In this document: positions 48,681 to 60,654 of the stretch, piece by piece
Layout of the letters: each line of letters begins with the position of its first letter
Numbering within the stretch: position 1 is the stretch's first letter
From: Tenebrio molitor
Taxonomy: Eukaryota > Arthropoda > Insecta > Coleoptera > Tenebrionidae
DNA length: 64,000 bases
Direction of reading: 5' to 3'
Assembly (NCBI RefSeq): GCF_963966145.1
Contig: NC_091051.1
Coordinates: 15,128,001 to 15,192,000 of the forward strand
Notes under the pieces: model-generated
Database searches by the model: none
What the model was told of the DNA's origin: nothing
Seen by the model: the letters and a program-made list of their open reading frames with translations, nothing else
Position numbers and translations under genes: made by a program

Positions 48681-49029
48681 CTTCGAGATCGTTGTTGAAG
48701 TCTGTTTGAAAATACACAAGACATTTCTTCCCAAACGCAATTATTATACAAACCAATTTTTTTTTCTTCACAGTAATTATAAGAAACTATTTCGGACAAA
48801 ACAACTAATACAGTCACAGTTGTTTTTAAATAAAGAGATAAATAAGAGATTGGATGTTAGTATAGTTTAATTATTATTTATTAACTGTGTTTACAAAAAT
48901 GTTTTGTTTTATGAAAATGGATTTAGTAACTAATAAAAACAATGTGATGACGTGCAGAACAAGATGTTTTGAATTTGGAGACGTACCAAGAAAAACAAAT
49001 GATCTAAATTTGGAAAAAGCATGCTGCTA

Positions 49030-49242
49030 TCGGTGTTCATTTAGATTTATCCTCAAAGCAGGCGTTGAAGGGTCGATTGTGATCGTACCACGCATTACAG
49101 ATCAGTAAATCACGGATCAGCTGTTTAAATCTAACCTCACTGTTTGCGTTGTTTGTATTTTTACTCTGGAGATGGACGAGTGGTGCTTCCACAATCGATT
49201 CCTTAACGCCAACTTTGAGGATAAATTTAAAGCAACACCTAA
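49030..49242. mobile_element. MITE family E, copy 6 (213 bp, divergent subtype)
   Basis: Left arm TCGGTGTTCATTTAGATTTA, then TCCTCAAAG; right arm GCCAACTTTGAGGATAAATT. TA at 49028-49029 and 49243-49244. Same subtype as 21944-22147. Confidence 0.85.
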
Positions 49243-49429
49243 TATGTATAATCAAAACTGAGAAGAGTTAGTGGACTTCTTATTTACGAGCGGTGACCCA
49301 CCCAACAAAGTATATCCGAAAATTTTGCAGAAAATAAAACTATGTAATTTCTTCCGAAAGAACTGGATTAATTTTTAATTTTTTGGACCAGTTTAGGTAC
49401 AGTATCCTTACCAAAAATTAAACCATATA

Positions 49430-49824
49430 CAGAGGGTCCCCGAACTGGGGAATCAGATTTAAAAATCATATTCCTTAGTCATAATTGAGGTGAAAAAAGT
49501 TCAGAAAAATATTCAGAGTGCAATAGTTTCTTAGTTATGAATTTTTCAAATTGACCAATAGTGTTCGAGCGGTTTTCACCTTCACGAGAAAACTGAGTTC
49601 TTTCCCTCCTTTACTATCTAACGTGTAATACGTATGAATCGTATGAATAATAAAAATTATTACTAGAATTATGTGGCTAAGCAATTTAAAGTGTCCGTTG
49701 AATTTACCTGAAATTCAAATTAACAGCGACCTTGTGATTGGTCAACTTTAATTAACGCTATTGCTTTCATTTATCACCAACGAAAGCGCACTCTAAATCT
49801 GAATAGCGAGTTCTGGGGCACCTG
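49430..49824. mobile_element. Probable MITE, 395 bp
   Basis: Imperfect inverted termini (CAGAGGGTCCCCGAACTGGG against the complement of GAGTTCTGGGGCACCTG), with TA at 49428-49429 and 49825-49826. Confidence 0.55.
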
Positions 49825-50028
49825 TATATGTTGATTGGTTTGTTTACTCCTACAAAAATGATCTCACCTAATAAAAACACGTACTCTGTATATCAGACCA
49901 ACTAATTAAATGCATAAATAATTAAACTGTAATTATTGCGAACGGTGTTAGTAAATAATGTAAAAACTGACTATCTTTATTGTATAAACAACCGAGCATC
50001 GTGAAAATCAGTATAAAAAAAGTAAGCA

Positions 50029-51582
50029 ATGAATTATCACGACTTGAAGATTTCAGTACCATGGGGTCACATTGCAGGTAAAGAACAATAAAATTGTCAT
50101 TTTGTTACGGCCGGTTTCATAATGTATTTTAAAAGCCGTTTTAAATTTAAAACCACCTTTAACTAAAAATTGTGTTTCATATTCATGAAAGGCGTCTTTA
50201 AATCCTTAAAACCCCCTTTAACTTTAAACACTCGTTGTCCGCCTTTTATCTCTTTAAAGGTGGATTTAAATGGGGAACATAACCTCAATTACATGACAAG
50301 TGACAATTGGCTAGTGCATTGCCACAAATTGCTGCTTTTTTGTGAATTAGTAGGTACCCAATAATTAAATCAACATTTCGGAAACTTATAGGTATTTAGA
50401 AAATAAAGATATTCCATGAATTCATTAGTTTTTATTGCTCAATTGTTTTCTTGCTAATTCAATCTCTAAGTCTAATAACAGTTTTTTCCTTTCATGTTCT
50501 TCTCTTTCCTCTCTTCTCTTTAAGTGTAGGATCTTATTTTATACAAGTTTTGTTTTAGATTTATAAAATTCTTCCTTCACTTGAAAGGTTGGATTTGGCA
50601 TCTTTGGTCGCAATCTTTTATTAATCGGATGTTTTAATTTGGCGCTGCTCTACTAGCAAAATGTAAAATACAGAATGTAAACAAAAATTAAAATACTCGA
50701 AATACATTTCAAAGTCCGAGGGAAACAGTTGCGAGTTACCAAAACTTTCAAACGTTTACTGTAAAATTCCCTAGAATTCCCTAGGAAAATGACTACGTAA
50801 ACACGGTGGATGATTCGTTTTCGAACTAATGCAAATTTTAACTAATGTTTCGATAGTCCATGTTTATGAAATGCAGTCTCTTTTATTTTAGATTTAAAGT
50901 CGCAGTTACCTTAAAGGCGCATTTTATTAAAGGAGACTTTAGGGTCGGATTATGAAACCGGCCGTTTTTTTTTAGTCTTGACATCTTAAAAAAGCTATTA
51001 TACTTAATTTTTGGTAAACTTAGATTACTATTTTATATGTACAAAAAATTTGTAAACTTCGTCCAGCGAGAAATTGGGAGATTTTAAATTGTATTAAATT
51101 AACCCAACACTACAAAATGCAGTAGAATACATTAATTAATAATACAATTATTACTAATTTTTATATTGTGTGATATTTTAGCCAAATCATGGGGCAACCA
51201 GGATGACCCCGTGGTGTTGTTGTTCCATGGATTCACGGACAATGCCGGTTCATTCGACCGATTAATTCCACTTCTTCCACGATCATTCTGTTACATTTAC
51301 ATTGACCTACCGGGACACGGCAAATCGAGCCACTTTCCGCTATTTCTTCCAATCTACAGCCTAAGTTTTGTGATGGTTTTCAAAATGATAGCGCAACACT
51401 TCAACCGAGAGAAGTACATACTAATAGGACACAGTTATGGAGGGCAACTGGCATACACATTCTCCCAACTCTACCCAGAATACGTCGAGAAGTTAGTCAC
51501 ATTAGATGTCATGCACTTTTCTCCAGAAGAACCAAAAGATTTCGAAAAACGTGTTTGAAACAAGCTCGACTACTGCATCGCG
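50029..51582 (+). pseudogene. SERHL-like alpha/beta-hydrolase copy 1, broken
   Basis: Exon 1 (50029-50077) reads MNYHDLKISVPWGHIA and ends at GCAG with a GTAAAG donor. Exon 2 starts at 51182 after TATTTTAG and reads AKSWGNQDDPVVLLFHGFTD onward, keeping the GHSYGG nucleophile elbow. At 51556-51558 a TGA replaces the CGA (Arg) found in copies 2 and 3, giving a product of 141 residues that lacks the catalytic His. Sequence homology stops at about 51582, where a piece resembling repeat D takes over, so the 3' half is gone. The coding part upstream of the stop is otherwise well preserved, so the loss may be fairly recent. A transposon (50108-50964) lies in its intron. Confidence 0.88.
50108..50964. 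mobile_element. DNA transposon remnant in intron of hydrolase copy 1
   Basis: Terminal inverted repeat of about 17 bp, GGCCGGTTTCATAAT at the left and ATTATGAAACCGGCC at the right, spanning about 860 bp. Internal GTTTTAAATTTAAAACC and AAAGGCGCATTTTATTAAAG pieces add weak inverted similarity. No transposase recognised. Confidence 0.65.
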
Positions 51583-51936
51583 ACCTGCGTAGCTCGTGTT
51601 TTAATCTTGTCCCTCGGGCAATTAGAAAAGCCCAATTTACACAGAAACTCGTTGCATAAATAACTATAAAAAATGAGCAGATTTAGAAAAGCATAGATAA
51701 ATTAGAAAAAAGCAAGTTGAAATAAATCATAAAGCGAAGATAATGGTAGGGTATTGATGAGTATCCACACATACGGCCAAAAAGTGACTGTTGTTTAAAT
51801 TATTGTCGGACAAGCAATAGTTATTTACGGTAAGAGTGAGGAAGGCAAAGCTTTCGTTCACGCTAATTGCGTGTGGCTGAGCGGACGATGCAATTCAAGT
51901 GAACGAAAACCGCCTTACTCTCGAGTGCTGTATTTG

Positions 51937-52370
51937 GTTTTGTTCGATATCTCCTTAGAAAGTGAGTCTGTAACTTTGTATTCAAAATTTTAAGTAAAAA
52001 TAAATCACATTTTTGGACGGGTCTGTTGCTATGGAAAAAAATTAAATACAAAATAAACAAATTTCTGTAACGGCAATAAAGTTGTTGTGTGCACGTTGTG
52101 GAAATGGACGATGGAGAGTTATATATGTTCCTGATGATGTCTTGGAAGAGGCAAGGCCGCGAGGTACGAAATGTTGCCTAAAAAATCAAAATTACGTTAT
52201 CAGAAAAAATTGGAAAAATTTACACAATTACGTGTGTATGAAAACCAGTGAGTGAAAGACAGTGAGCGAAAAACGATGAACGAAAGTGAAGTGATCGAAA
52301 GAGAAACCTTCACTCAGTTGTAACTCTGGATACAGACTCACTTTCTAGGGAGGTATCGAACAAAATGCAT
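51937..52370. repeat. Inverted-repeat element, about 430 bp
   Basis: The left arm TTTGTTCGATATCTCCTTAG then AAAGTGAGTCTGT is mirrored at 52335-52370 (GACTCACTTTCTAGGGAGGT then ATCGAACAAAA). Confidence 0.6.
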
Positions 52371-52673
52371 ATTGTGGCATGTTGAATACAATAGAGAAGT
52401 AGTGTACTTAGTAGTCTTTCCTAGTATGTATACTATAAAAATTGGATTGGGGGTTTTAAAATTTAAAAAATGGGGGGGCCAAAATTAGTAGACACTTTAA
52501 ATATTTCGAATAGACTTGTCTATCACATTGCGCATCATGATGGAAAGATAAAATAAAAAATGTTGTTACACAGTCTAGGACTGGTTTTACAAATCTATGA
52601 GGGGCGTGATGACCAACTCAATAGACCGGGACCAATGGCTTAACGTGACTTCCGAATCACGATATAGAATATA

Positions 52674-52762
52674 GCCTTTTTTTTTTCGCCCTGGGTCGGA
52701 ATCGAACCCGCGACCCTCGCGTCCCTGAGCCGAAACGGACTCCCTTAGGCTATATTCTGCCT
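52674..52762 (-). repeat. tRNA-derived SINE-like fragment
   Basis: The minus strand holds GGGTTCGATTCCGACCC, a match to the polymerase III B box and T-arm. An A-box-like TAGCCTAAGGG lies the usual 45 bases upstream and an A-run follows. No full cloverleaf can be drawn, so it is not a functional tRNA. Short inverted GAATATAGCC / GGCTATATTC pieces border it. Confidence 0.45.
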
Positions 52763-53710
52763 TAACTGAAAATAGTTATTTGTATCACAAGGCTAGAAAA
52801 TGCTATTTTACAAAAACAAGCACGGTTTGTGGAGCAGAGGCGCCAGCCGAGGCGGCACTAGTGCGAGCACTTGCAAAACATTTTCTAGCCGTGTAATACA
52901 CAAAAATTTTTCGGCCGACAATTTATTTAAAGCAAAATATAATAATTTTTGTTAAAAAATTACCGAATTGGGAATTTATTTTTCTTTCATTGGCAACAAA
53001 AAGGATCCAAGAAGCGACAGTTACGACCAAAGTCAATCAATTCCTCAAATATTCAAAACCGTCGTCGTCCTCTCTGTTATTACTAAGACGTCGCTTGGTA
53101 CCCCCTCGGCCTCTACTGCTATACACAATGTATAGCTTGCGATAAAGGATACAAATTTACCCGAAATCAATATTTTACACTTAAAAAATTGTACAAAAAT
53201 TCCACATGACATTGACATTTGGTGCTGCCAACCTAAAATCTTTCATTAAAAAATCCTGTTTCGATTTTCTTGCCTAGGGAGGGAAATGCTAGTTTCCAGA
53301 CGATTTAGACGAATGAAACATCAGTGTTTCTAGATCTAGACGGAGGCCGAAAAAAAGCATTTTGAGGTGGGTTAGGTATTCTACCATTTTGTAAAGTGCA
53401 ACTATGAAGGAAACATGAATCCGTCATTATTATTGAAACAAAAATGAACAATCAGAGAAATGGAAACACACACTCTGATCCCCCCCCCCCCCCCTTCAAT
53501 GTTTCCTGTTCAGTCTGTTCTTCTGGGAAGAAGAACGACCATTTCTGACAGATAAAACTAAAATTGGGGTATACTCTGCACAATTCGTAACTTAGCTTCG
53601 TAAAAAATCGTAGAAAAACATAGGGGTAAAATTTCCAAAAAGTGCTACATTTTAGGCCTTTGCACCCTCCCCCCTTTGGGGTGAAATTTAAAAAAATTGC
53701 CATAGAAGAA

Positions 53711-54197
53711 ATGTACTCGAATTTCATGTTTCCAGGTTCAGAGGTTGGGCCTGCGTGTTGTTAAATCAGTCCAGTCACTTGTGTGATAAGCGCATTAACG
53801 TTTGTTTATCATAAACGACCAAGGCTGTCTACATATCAGGACCACCGTAAAAACCGACTCCTTACCGTAATAACGAGTGTTCAAATAATGATTAAGCAGA
53901 TCATAATTTTCTCTGTATTTTCCAAACGTCTTTTTGACAAATCCTTCAGATGCATGACCTAATTTTTTCGGTTCATTTTCTCGTCCACTTTCACTCTTTC
54001 GTTCTACACTTCCTATTTAACGAAATAATTGACAATTGACGAAGCTGCGCTATACGTTAACGAAAATAAGAGAAAACACCAATCCGTGTGACCACACTTT
54101 TTCTTTGAACTCACGTTATTTATACATAACGTAGAAGTTGTTTCCAACACTGGCATCTCAACAGTTTTATGTAGATAAATCAGTATAAAGAGAAGCA
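53711..54197 (+). promoter_or_regulatory. Upstream region of hydrolase copy 2, duplicated at copy 3
   Basis: Colinear with 62151-62700: shared blocks include AATTTCATGTTTC, AACGACCAAGGCTGTCTA, ACCACCGTAAAAACCGA, ACACTTCCTATTTAACGAAA and AATAAGAGAAAACACCA. Close to the ATG both have CACGTTATTTATA and AGTATAAAG, possible TATA-like elements. The duplication therefore included the presumed promoter. Which bases act as promoter is inference. Confidence 0.6.
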
Positions 54198-56777
54198 ATG
54201 GATTATCACGACTTGAATATTACGGTTCCCTGGGGTCACATTGCAGGTAATTAACAACGAATTTTTATTTGGACAATCGCATTATTAAAAAAGAACGTAT
54301 ATCAAGAGACCTGTGGAACTGTGCGGCTCTATAATTTTATAGTGTCGAACTATGTCGAGCCGTTGACACCGTCAAATAAGATGTCAACAGTCAAATGTCA
54401 AATTATTAAATCTTAGCGTCAGTTGTTGAGTTCGACGTCTTAAGTTGTTTTGTTTGTGATTTTCTTTAGTTTCTCAATATTATAATTTCTTACAACAGTC
54501 TTTATTAAAAACCTCTCACTATTGGAGTTACATAACCTCTGTTTTTCTATTTGATACCACAATACAGGCTGTTCGCTGTTCGATAATTAGACGGCCACCT
54601 CACAGAGTCCAAAGGAAATATACTGTTTATTTGCTTTTTGAAGTGAAACTTTTTATGGGAGGGGTTTGAAATTCTGATCGACAAATTTTTGTGTGACGAA
54701 AAGTGGTGGGGGTAAACACTGTCTCGCACAACGGTTGCGCCAATATTTCCATCTCACTTAATTTGGAGTCTAATTATGTAAATTAATCTGTTTGACACGA
54801 TACAAACATCCCTTAAAATTGTGTATACTTCTGTCTTTGTCACATTCACGGCATTTATGGATAATGTCCTCTCTTTTAATTAAAAATGAACAATGAGTTA
54901 GGCATTTCGATATTGTTTAGTGTTATCGTTAAAATATACAATTTTGTTATAAATATGCTTAAGTCAGGCGCAGAAAGAACAAGAGCGTGGCGTGAGAGAA
55001 AACGTACGAGTGAAGTGACAGTTCAGAATGTGAAAAAAACGGTGTAAATAATAAAGACAATGAACCAGCAACTAGCACCTCGGCTCAGCCACCTCCCTCC
55101 TCTTGCATCTATCAGTGATAATTTACAATATTCTGATTTTCCTGTAATACAAAAGATTCACTTCTATTGTGCGTCTTTACGACATACTTTCCTTTTTTGT
55201 TTTTATTACTCGTTACAGAACAAGTGGAGTTTAAAAATGACCAACCACTGAGAGAGCAGGTTTCATTAGCGCCTATTTTGTTGTATCAAGTACTCTGTTT
55301 GGAAAAAAAGAAAAAATGTCACATTTACGGCAAACGTCCGTCAAAATTCTGTGGCGTATCAAATAATTTCGATAACGAATGCAATTTAATTTAATATGAA
55401 AATTAGGTACATGAAAGTTTATAACAAAATGCTCAAATCGGAGACCATCAAGCTGTATACATTGTCGAGCCAGTGGCAGTAATCCTGGTCTCAGATTTTC
55501 AAAATCAAAAACATCTATATATACATTATTTCTTATTTGATCAGACGTCACCAATATTCGATTTCGCAATTCATTCACACCCGGAACATCGGTAGCATTC
55601 ATTGACTTCACATGACCCCAAAAATAAAAATCTAAAAGAGTTAAGTCTATACTTTTGCTGGGAAAAATTTAACAAGAGATTTTACCCCATGGTAGTAATT
55701 TTCCACCATTCCTAAAAATATGGCAGTCTATTTACCGAACACTCTATATACTACAGAGGCGCAAAAATCAAATATATTTGAATTGCACAGGAGTCTTGAT
55801 ATAAATTCTTTAAGAGACATTTTGTAGAAAGATTACCATTATGGGATTTGTAGGTTATATACTTGTATGAGTAAAACATTAACGCTCAAGCCAATAGTAA
55901 TTCACATTTTTTATAAACTAAATATTATTTTTTAGCTAAATCATGGGGTAACCACGAAGACCCCTTGGTATTGCTTTTCCATGGAGCAACCGACAATGCC
56001 GGTTCATTCGACCGATTAATCCCACTTCTTCCACCATCATTCTGTTACATTTGCATTGATCTACCGGGACACGGCAAATCGAGTCATTTTCCACCATTTC
56101 TTCCAATCTACAGTCTAAGTTTTGTGATGGTTTTCAAAATGATAGCGCAACACTTCAACAGAAAGAAGTATATAATAATAGGACACAGTTATGGAGGGCA
56201 ACTCGCATACACATTCTCCCAACTCTACCCCGAGTACGTCGAGAAGTTAGTCACATTAGACATCGTGCACTTTTACCCAGAAGACCCAACAAAATTCAAA
56301 AATCGTGTTCGAAACAAGCTCGACTCCTGCATCGCACTGACGCAAAATAATCAAGCAAATGTTACAATGACATCTTCAGAAGCTCTGCAAAAAATTCAGA
56401 AATATAGAAGTTACGGAAACATTTCATCAGAAGCAGCAGAAGCCTTACTACAAAGAGGTTTAAAATCTGTAGGTGATGGAAAGTATGAATTTTCAGCAGA
56501 TCCGAGAATAAAAATGCACATCAATCCGTTTCATGATATGAGGAACATTCTGGCCACTACTGAAATGTTTCCCGTTACTTGTCCCGTCTTGATTATTCTG
56601 GCACACCAATCGATGACACATCACTTACGGATCAAACCTTTTTTTGACCATCTGAAAGGATGCAAGAATATCTCGGTTCAAGAAGTGGAAGGGTCTCACG
56701 ATGTTCATAATAATAACCCAGGAGTCGTAGCACCACATATTTCGAAATTTTTGTTAAAGCAATGTGGGAAATTGTAA
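54198..56777 (+). CDS. Serine hydrolase-like (SERHL/kraken type) alpha/beta-hydrolase, copy 2
   Basis: Two exons: 54198-54246 (MDYHDLNITVPWGHIA) and 55936-56777, joined G|CT to make Ala, giving 296 residues, close to the roughly 310 of vertebrate SERHL. Features in order: VPWGHIAAKSWG entry strand; LFHGATDNAGSFDRLIPLLP oxyanion HG motif (about residue 32); DLPGHGKS (58-65); GHSYGG nucleophile elbow with Ser101; a mostly helical cap from about 130; EGSHDVHNNNP with the likely catalytic His271. The expected acid was not placed with certainty. The family is predicted cytosolic/peroxisomal hydrolases of unknown substrate. AATAAA follows at 56934-56939. The intron holds a 1.5-kb transposon (54279-55824). 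Copy 3 is very similar, differing mainly by conservative substitutions. Confidence 0.9.
54279..55824 (-). mobile_element. Tc1/mariner-superfamily transposon remnant in intron of hydrolase copy 2
   Basis: Imperfect inverted ends: …GAACGTATATCAAGAGACCT at the left, mirrored by AGGAGTCTTGATATAAATTC then TTTAAGAGACATTTTG at the right, where TA follows. Copy 3's intron lacks it at the matching place, confirming an insertion. Subterminal blocks match the 367-bp element at 20628-20994. The minus strand carries the C-terminal part of a transposase (55393-55720). Confidence 0.7.
55393..55720 (-). pseudogene. C-terminal transposase remnant (DUF4817/mariner-like)
   Basis: The minus strand reads SIDLTLLDFYFWGHVKSMNA, then VPGVNELRNRILVTSDQIRN and …CIQLDGLRFEHFV. 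The DLT.LDF.FWG block with the final third catalytic acid region, the ELR.RI helix and the C-terminal G..FEH signature are characteristic of insect DUF4817-type Tc1/mariner-superfamily transposases. Upstream the frame is broken by a stop and a shift, and the N-terminal half is absent or unrecognisable. Confidence 0.7.
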
Positions 56778-56933
56778 TTTAAGTGGGAATTTCTACAATG
56801 AGAAGAATGATTCGCCTTAGTTGCTTGTGCCTTTGGACCACTACTTTGAGGTGTGCGTGGAACAAAATAATATAATAATTAAATTAATTTAATGCTTGCA
56901 TCTGGTAATCTTGACCAGTTTAGAAATCTTAAC

Positions 56934-56939
56934 AATAAA
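56934..56939 (+). terminator. Polyadenylation signal of hydrolase copy 2
   Basis: AATAAA about 157 bases after the stop codon, 42 bp before the left end of the hAT element. Confidence 0.6.
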
Positions 56940-56980
56940 GAATTGTTGTTGGTAAACGTTTGACTATTATTACTAATAGG

Positions 56981-59685
56981 TAGGGCCCGGATTTTAGGCA
57001 ATTAAAAAGTCGGAAATAGGTGCCTAAAATAGTCTCTTAAACTACTGCAAATAGTCCCTTAAAAACTGAAAATAAGCCATACTAGGTCCTTAAAGTTGTG
57101 GTTAATTAAATTAAAAAATGTGTTTTTAAAGTTTTAAGTAGGTACACACAACAAGATATTTACTAATTATTTTTTATTAATTAATATACAATACTACAAG
57201 TTTGTTAGTTATTTACATTGTTACGTATTTACATTGCATACAAGATATTGCTCTAAATTTTCTACTTTAAAACATTGTCGGTTATCCACCAAAATGGACT
57301 TATATTTTGAAAAACTTCTTTCTACCTCGCAAGAGGTAATGGGCGCAAATTTGTAATAAATTTCTTCCATTTTGGTGTCATGTTCCGGCACATCTTCACC
57401 TCTAAAAATTCTTGCCAATTCTAGAAGAAATTTGTATCCAGGATTTTTTTCAGTAACATCTTCAAGTTTTTTTAATGCTACTGCTGCTACAGGGCCTGGA
57501 GATTTTTTTAGGGAGGTAAATACGTTTTCAACAATTTTGATTGAATCGGTTAAAGGTAACCCATTTTTTTCCAATTGAGTAATACTTTCGCAGATTATTT
57601 TAAAATTACTGCGAACATAAATTAATTGGTTTTTTATTCCGGGTTTCTTCATTATAGACTGTGCTTTTTGAATAGCAACAGCAGAACTTCCATCAAAGGA
57701 CATGACAACCTGTGAGTAGTTAAAAACAGTTTAACAATCAATTAATTTGCTTATCTTTTATATACTTACTTCTTTAATGGAATCAAAGTGTTCGCTGTAA
57801 AACATAGCAGCCTGAAGCCATGTTCCCCATCGTGTTAAAATTGGCTGTGGAGGCAGTGGCATTTCTTTTAGTTTTTCTTTGTACATTTCAACTCTCAAAG
57901 GTGCCTTAACGAAAATTTTTTTCACGTTCGAAATTAAATTATCCACATCTTCATATTGATAGCGAATTTTTTCAGCCACTAGATTTAAAGCATGCGCTAA
58001 GCATGTGACATGCACAATTTTTGGATAAAACACCTTAAGGTGTCTACCAGATTTTATCATATATGGTGCTCCATCCGTTACAAACAAAAGAAACTTTTCA
58101 GCAACAACTCTGGTACTCCACAAGATTTCTACGCATAGAAATTTTAAATCAAAATAAATTTAAAAAAGTGAAAAACCCTTACCTAAAGATTGATTTACGA
58201 ATCTAGCTATTGTCTCATGATTTGTTCTTTCTAATTGTTTAGACGCCAAAAGATAAGATTTTCCAGGTTCATCTTCTGAAAGTTTCCCAACCAGACAATT
58301 CGCCACATATCGCCCAAGTGCATCTGTTGTTTCGTCAACTGAAACCCATATGTTAAAAGGATCCAGCTCATTCCGAATGCGGTCAATAGTCTAAAAGTGA
58401 AAATAATTTTAAATTAAATATTAAAAGATAGTATGTTCATACATCTTTGTAGCATTTTGGTAAATAATTTTTCCGTAAAGTAGACTCATCCGGAATTTTT
58501 CTACCACAATATTTTGTCAGAAAATTCTGAAACGCAGGATTTTGTAGTTTGTGCCATGGTATATTGGCAGCTAAAAAGACGTTACAAAGTTCCATATTGA
58601 ATGTACTATTTGCCGATTCCTCCAAGTTCTGTGTCAGCAACGTTTGCCGAAGCGGTGTCATAATGTTCTCTCTATGGATGGCCGTTTGCTCATGCTGTTG
58701 CAAGTGACATTTTTTTTCGCATATAAACTACAAAAAATAAAATTTTCAAATAAGTAAAAAATATAAAATGACATATTTTTAATTATGCTTAACTTACCAG
58801 TTTACCACAAGCTTTACAAAACATTTCTCGGGTTGATTTTATTTCATATAAATCTTTCTTGCTTGTCCACTGTAATATTTTTTCGCGTAAACTAATTTTT
58901 TGTTTCGGCATTATGTTCACTTTAAACAGGTTCACAAGAAACACGACCACTGCACGGAGATAAAGTAAACGAGAAATGACAAATTTGTAATGCTTATATT
59001 TACGTCTCCCACCAAATTTCAGAGGAGATGGTTAATTTTATATTTCTTAAATTTTTAGAAAATGACACCCTTAAGGTTTCTCTTATTGTTTCACTTCGGG
59101 ATTTTAATTTTCGTTTTTATGGCAAGGACCATTTTATAAACGTTAAAGCTTCTAACAATACCTAAGTATCAGAAAACATTAGACCGCGTATACCTGCACC
59201 CCTTCGAACAGAGGCAAACAGATAAACTCTGTAATTTATGCCAGTCCAGTCTAATGGTTTGTGGTACTTAGGTATTGTCGGAGTATTTACCGCTGACATC
59301 ATGGTCCCAACCGTAAAAGCGAAAAAGTAATTCCTGTATTGTACTGCACTTTGTACATTTCAGTAATTACATCTCCTTAAATTTTAAAATCATAAAGCAT
59401 TGTAAATTTTATTGAGGTACCACTTTTACATTTTCAATACCGTAAACTTCCCAGAATTCGAAAATTGGGAAAAAACCGCAAAAATGAAATTGATTTTTGG
59501 TCATTTTAGGCATGTTCAGGCAGTTAAAAGGTAAAATAGGTATTTAAAGGGCATTTTAGGCCGAATAGGCAGAATCAAATATGGCTCTAATTACTCTAAT
59601 TAAGCCAGAAATCATTTATAGACAAGTTTCATACATGTGCCTTAAAAAATAAAAATAGTCCATTTTGCCTAAAATCCGGGCCCTA
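56981..59685 (-). mobile_element. Complete hAT transposon, 2705 bp
   Basis: Perfect 20-bp inverted termini TAGGGCCCGGATTTTAGGCA at both ends. A perfect 8-bp target duplication CTAATAGG lies at 56973-56980 and 59686-59693; that length is the hallmark of hAT insertions. Subterminal GCCTAAAAT and TAGTC motifs recur near both ends, as usual for hAT transposase binding. The single gene inside (minus strand, 57221-58911) is uninterrupted. It inserted just past the poly(A) site of hydrolase copy 2. The identical duplications and ends suggest a recent insertion. Confidence 0.95.
57221..58911 (-). CDS. hAT transposase, five exons, 484 aa, apparently intact
   Basis: Exons on the minus strand: 58798-58911, 58443-58727, 58183-58390, 57770-58128 and 57221-57709. 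All have GT donors and AG acceptors and compatible phases; lengths sum to 1455 bp = 485 codons. It starts MPKQKISLREKILQWTSKKD. A BED-like zinc finger spans exons 1-2 (FCKACGKL, then HLQQHEQTAIH). First catalytic Asp in WVSVDETTD; second in FVTDGAPYM; a CLAHALNLVAEKI helix; the hAT-typical LTRWGTW; third acid in SCEVERSFSKYKSIL within the C-terminal dimerisation region (…LEQYLVCN). The finger and following helix recall CGGBP1-like hAT proteins. It is shorter than Ac/Hobo transposases (600-800 aa). AATAAA on the minus strand at 57173-57178. It acts in the nucleus by cut-and-paste. Confidence 0.9.
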
Positions 59686-59693
59686 CTAATAGG

Positions 59694-60654
59694 TAATAAC
59701 AATAGCTGAAACCGCCAGTTGTAGAAAATGTAAAGAAAACAGTCTAACAAATTAAGCAATGTTGGCGGCGGTCAGTGTTTGAATGGGTCCGTCGGGGGAA
59801 ACCGCGTTCTGTTGTATCTTTTTCATTACTTAATTTTAGTATTGTCGTAATCCAACATAATGGTATAAACTTCGATATCATGTAAAAAGTGGGCATACAG
59901 CAAAATAAATGAAAATGTAGAAATAATGCTTCCAAAAGAATTATCAATAGTAAGATGCCAAGGCCATGTCAAATTGTCGATAATCAATAAATATCTCCGG
60001 TAATTAGACACGGCTGAAGAAGACTCATCATCAAAAGTATTTAACAATGTTAACATGATAATACGACGAGATATTGATAACAATGATAGATAACTCTGTA
60101 GCTAGAATTAAAGGAAACTACATATTTGTGAAATAATATTGTTTTATTCAAGATGATAATCCATTAAGGCCTAACACGTTTATAAAGGAAGTTCAACTCT
60201 TTGAAAAAAAAATCGTGCTTTTTTGGTTTACAAACCAGGAGTATGGAACTTCGATCACCACATTTTTTGAAGTAATTTTTTGTCCTTTTAGAACTTTTCC
60301 GAGTTTTGGAAATAGGTAACAACAACACAACCCGAAGGAGTTAAGTCAGAAGAATATGATGGATGGTTGACACTTTTAAAACCGATAAAAACAGAAAAGC
60401 CCTTCAAAACCAATACTTTGTGATTGTGACTGAAGGGTACTCAGTTTTGTCAAGGTTTAAATTTGCACCAGACATAACTTCTTATAATGATGTTTTCTGA
60501 TAAATTTGTAAATGTGACAATTGTGTCAATGTAGATCTTTTAAATTCACAAAGCCGCTATTCAATATCATGTAAAAATTGACACAATATGTATTCACAAA
60601 GACATCTGCTGCATTTAGCCCTGAATTTTTAACGTCAACACGTTTTAATTCTTT
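59694..60654. other. Spacer between hAT element and repeat D, no gene
   Basis: AT-rich. No open frame with recognisable features. Confidence 0.3.

Larger units (their letters stand above)
51583..53710. other. Repeat-rich spacer between hydrolase copies 1 and 2
   Basis: Contains a hairpin (51835-51922), an inverted-repeat element (51937-52367), a tRNA-derived piece (52674-52762), a run of about 15 C (53480-53494) and copies of a CCCCTTTGGGGTGAAATTT-type interspersed repeat. No gene seen. Confidence 0.5.

Noticed and set aside
52674..52762. Functional tRNA gene
   Set aside because: Only the T-arm region is convincing; no acceptor stem or full cloverleaf can be formed.
53452..53727. 91-codon minus-strand frame with a poly-Gly run
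   Set aside because: The Gly run is the translation of a C homopolymer and the rest is interspersed repeat.
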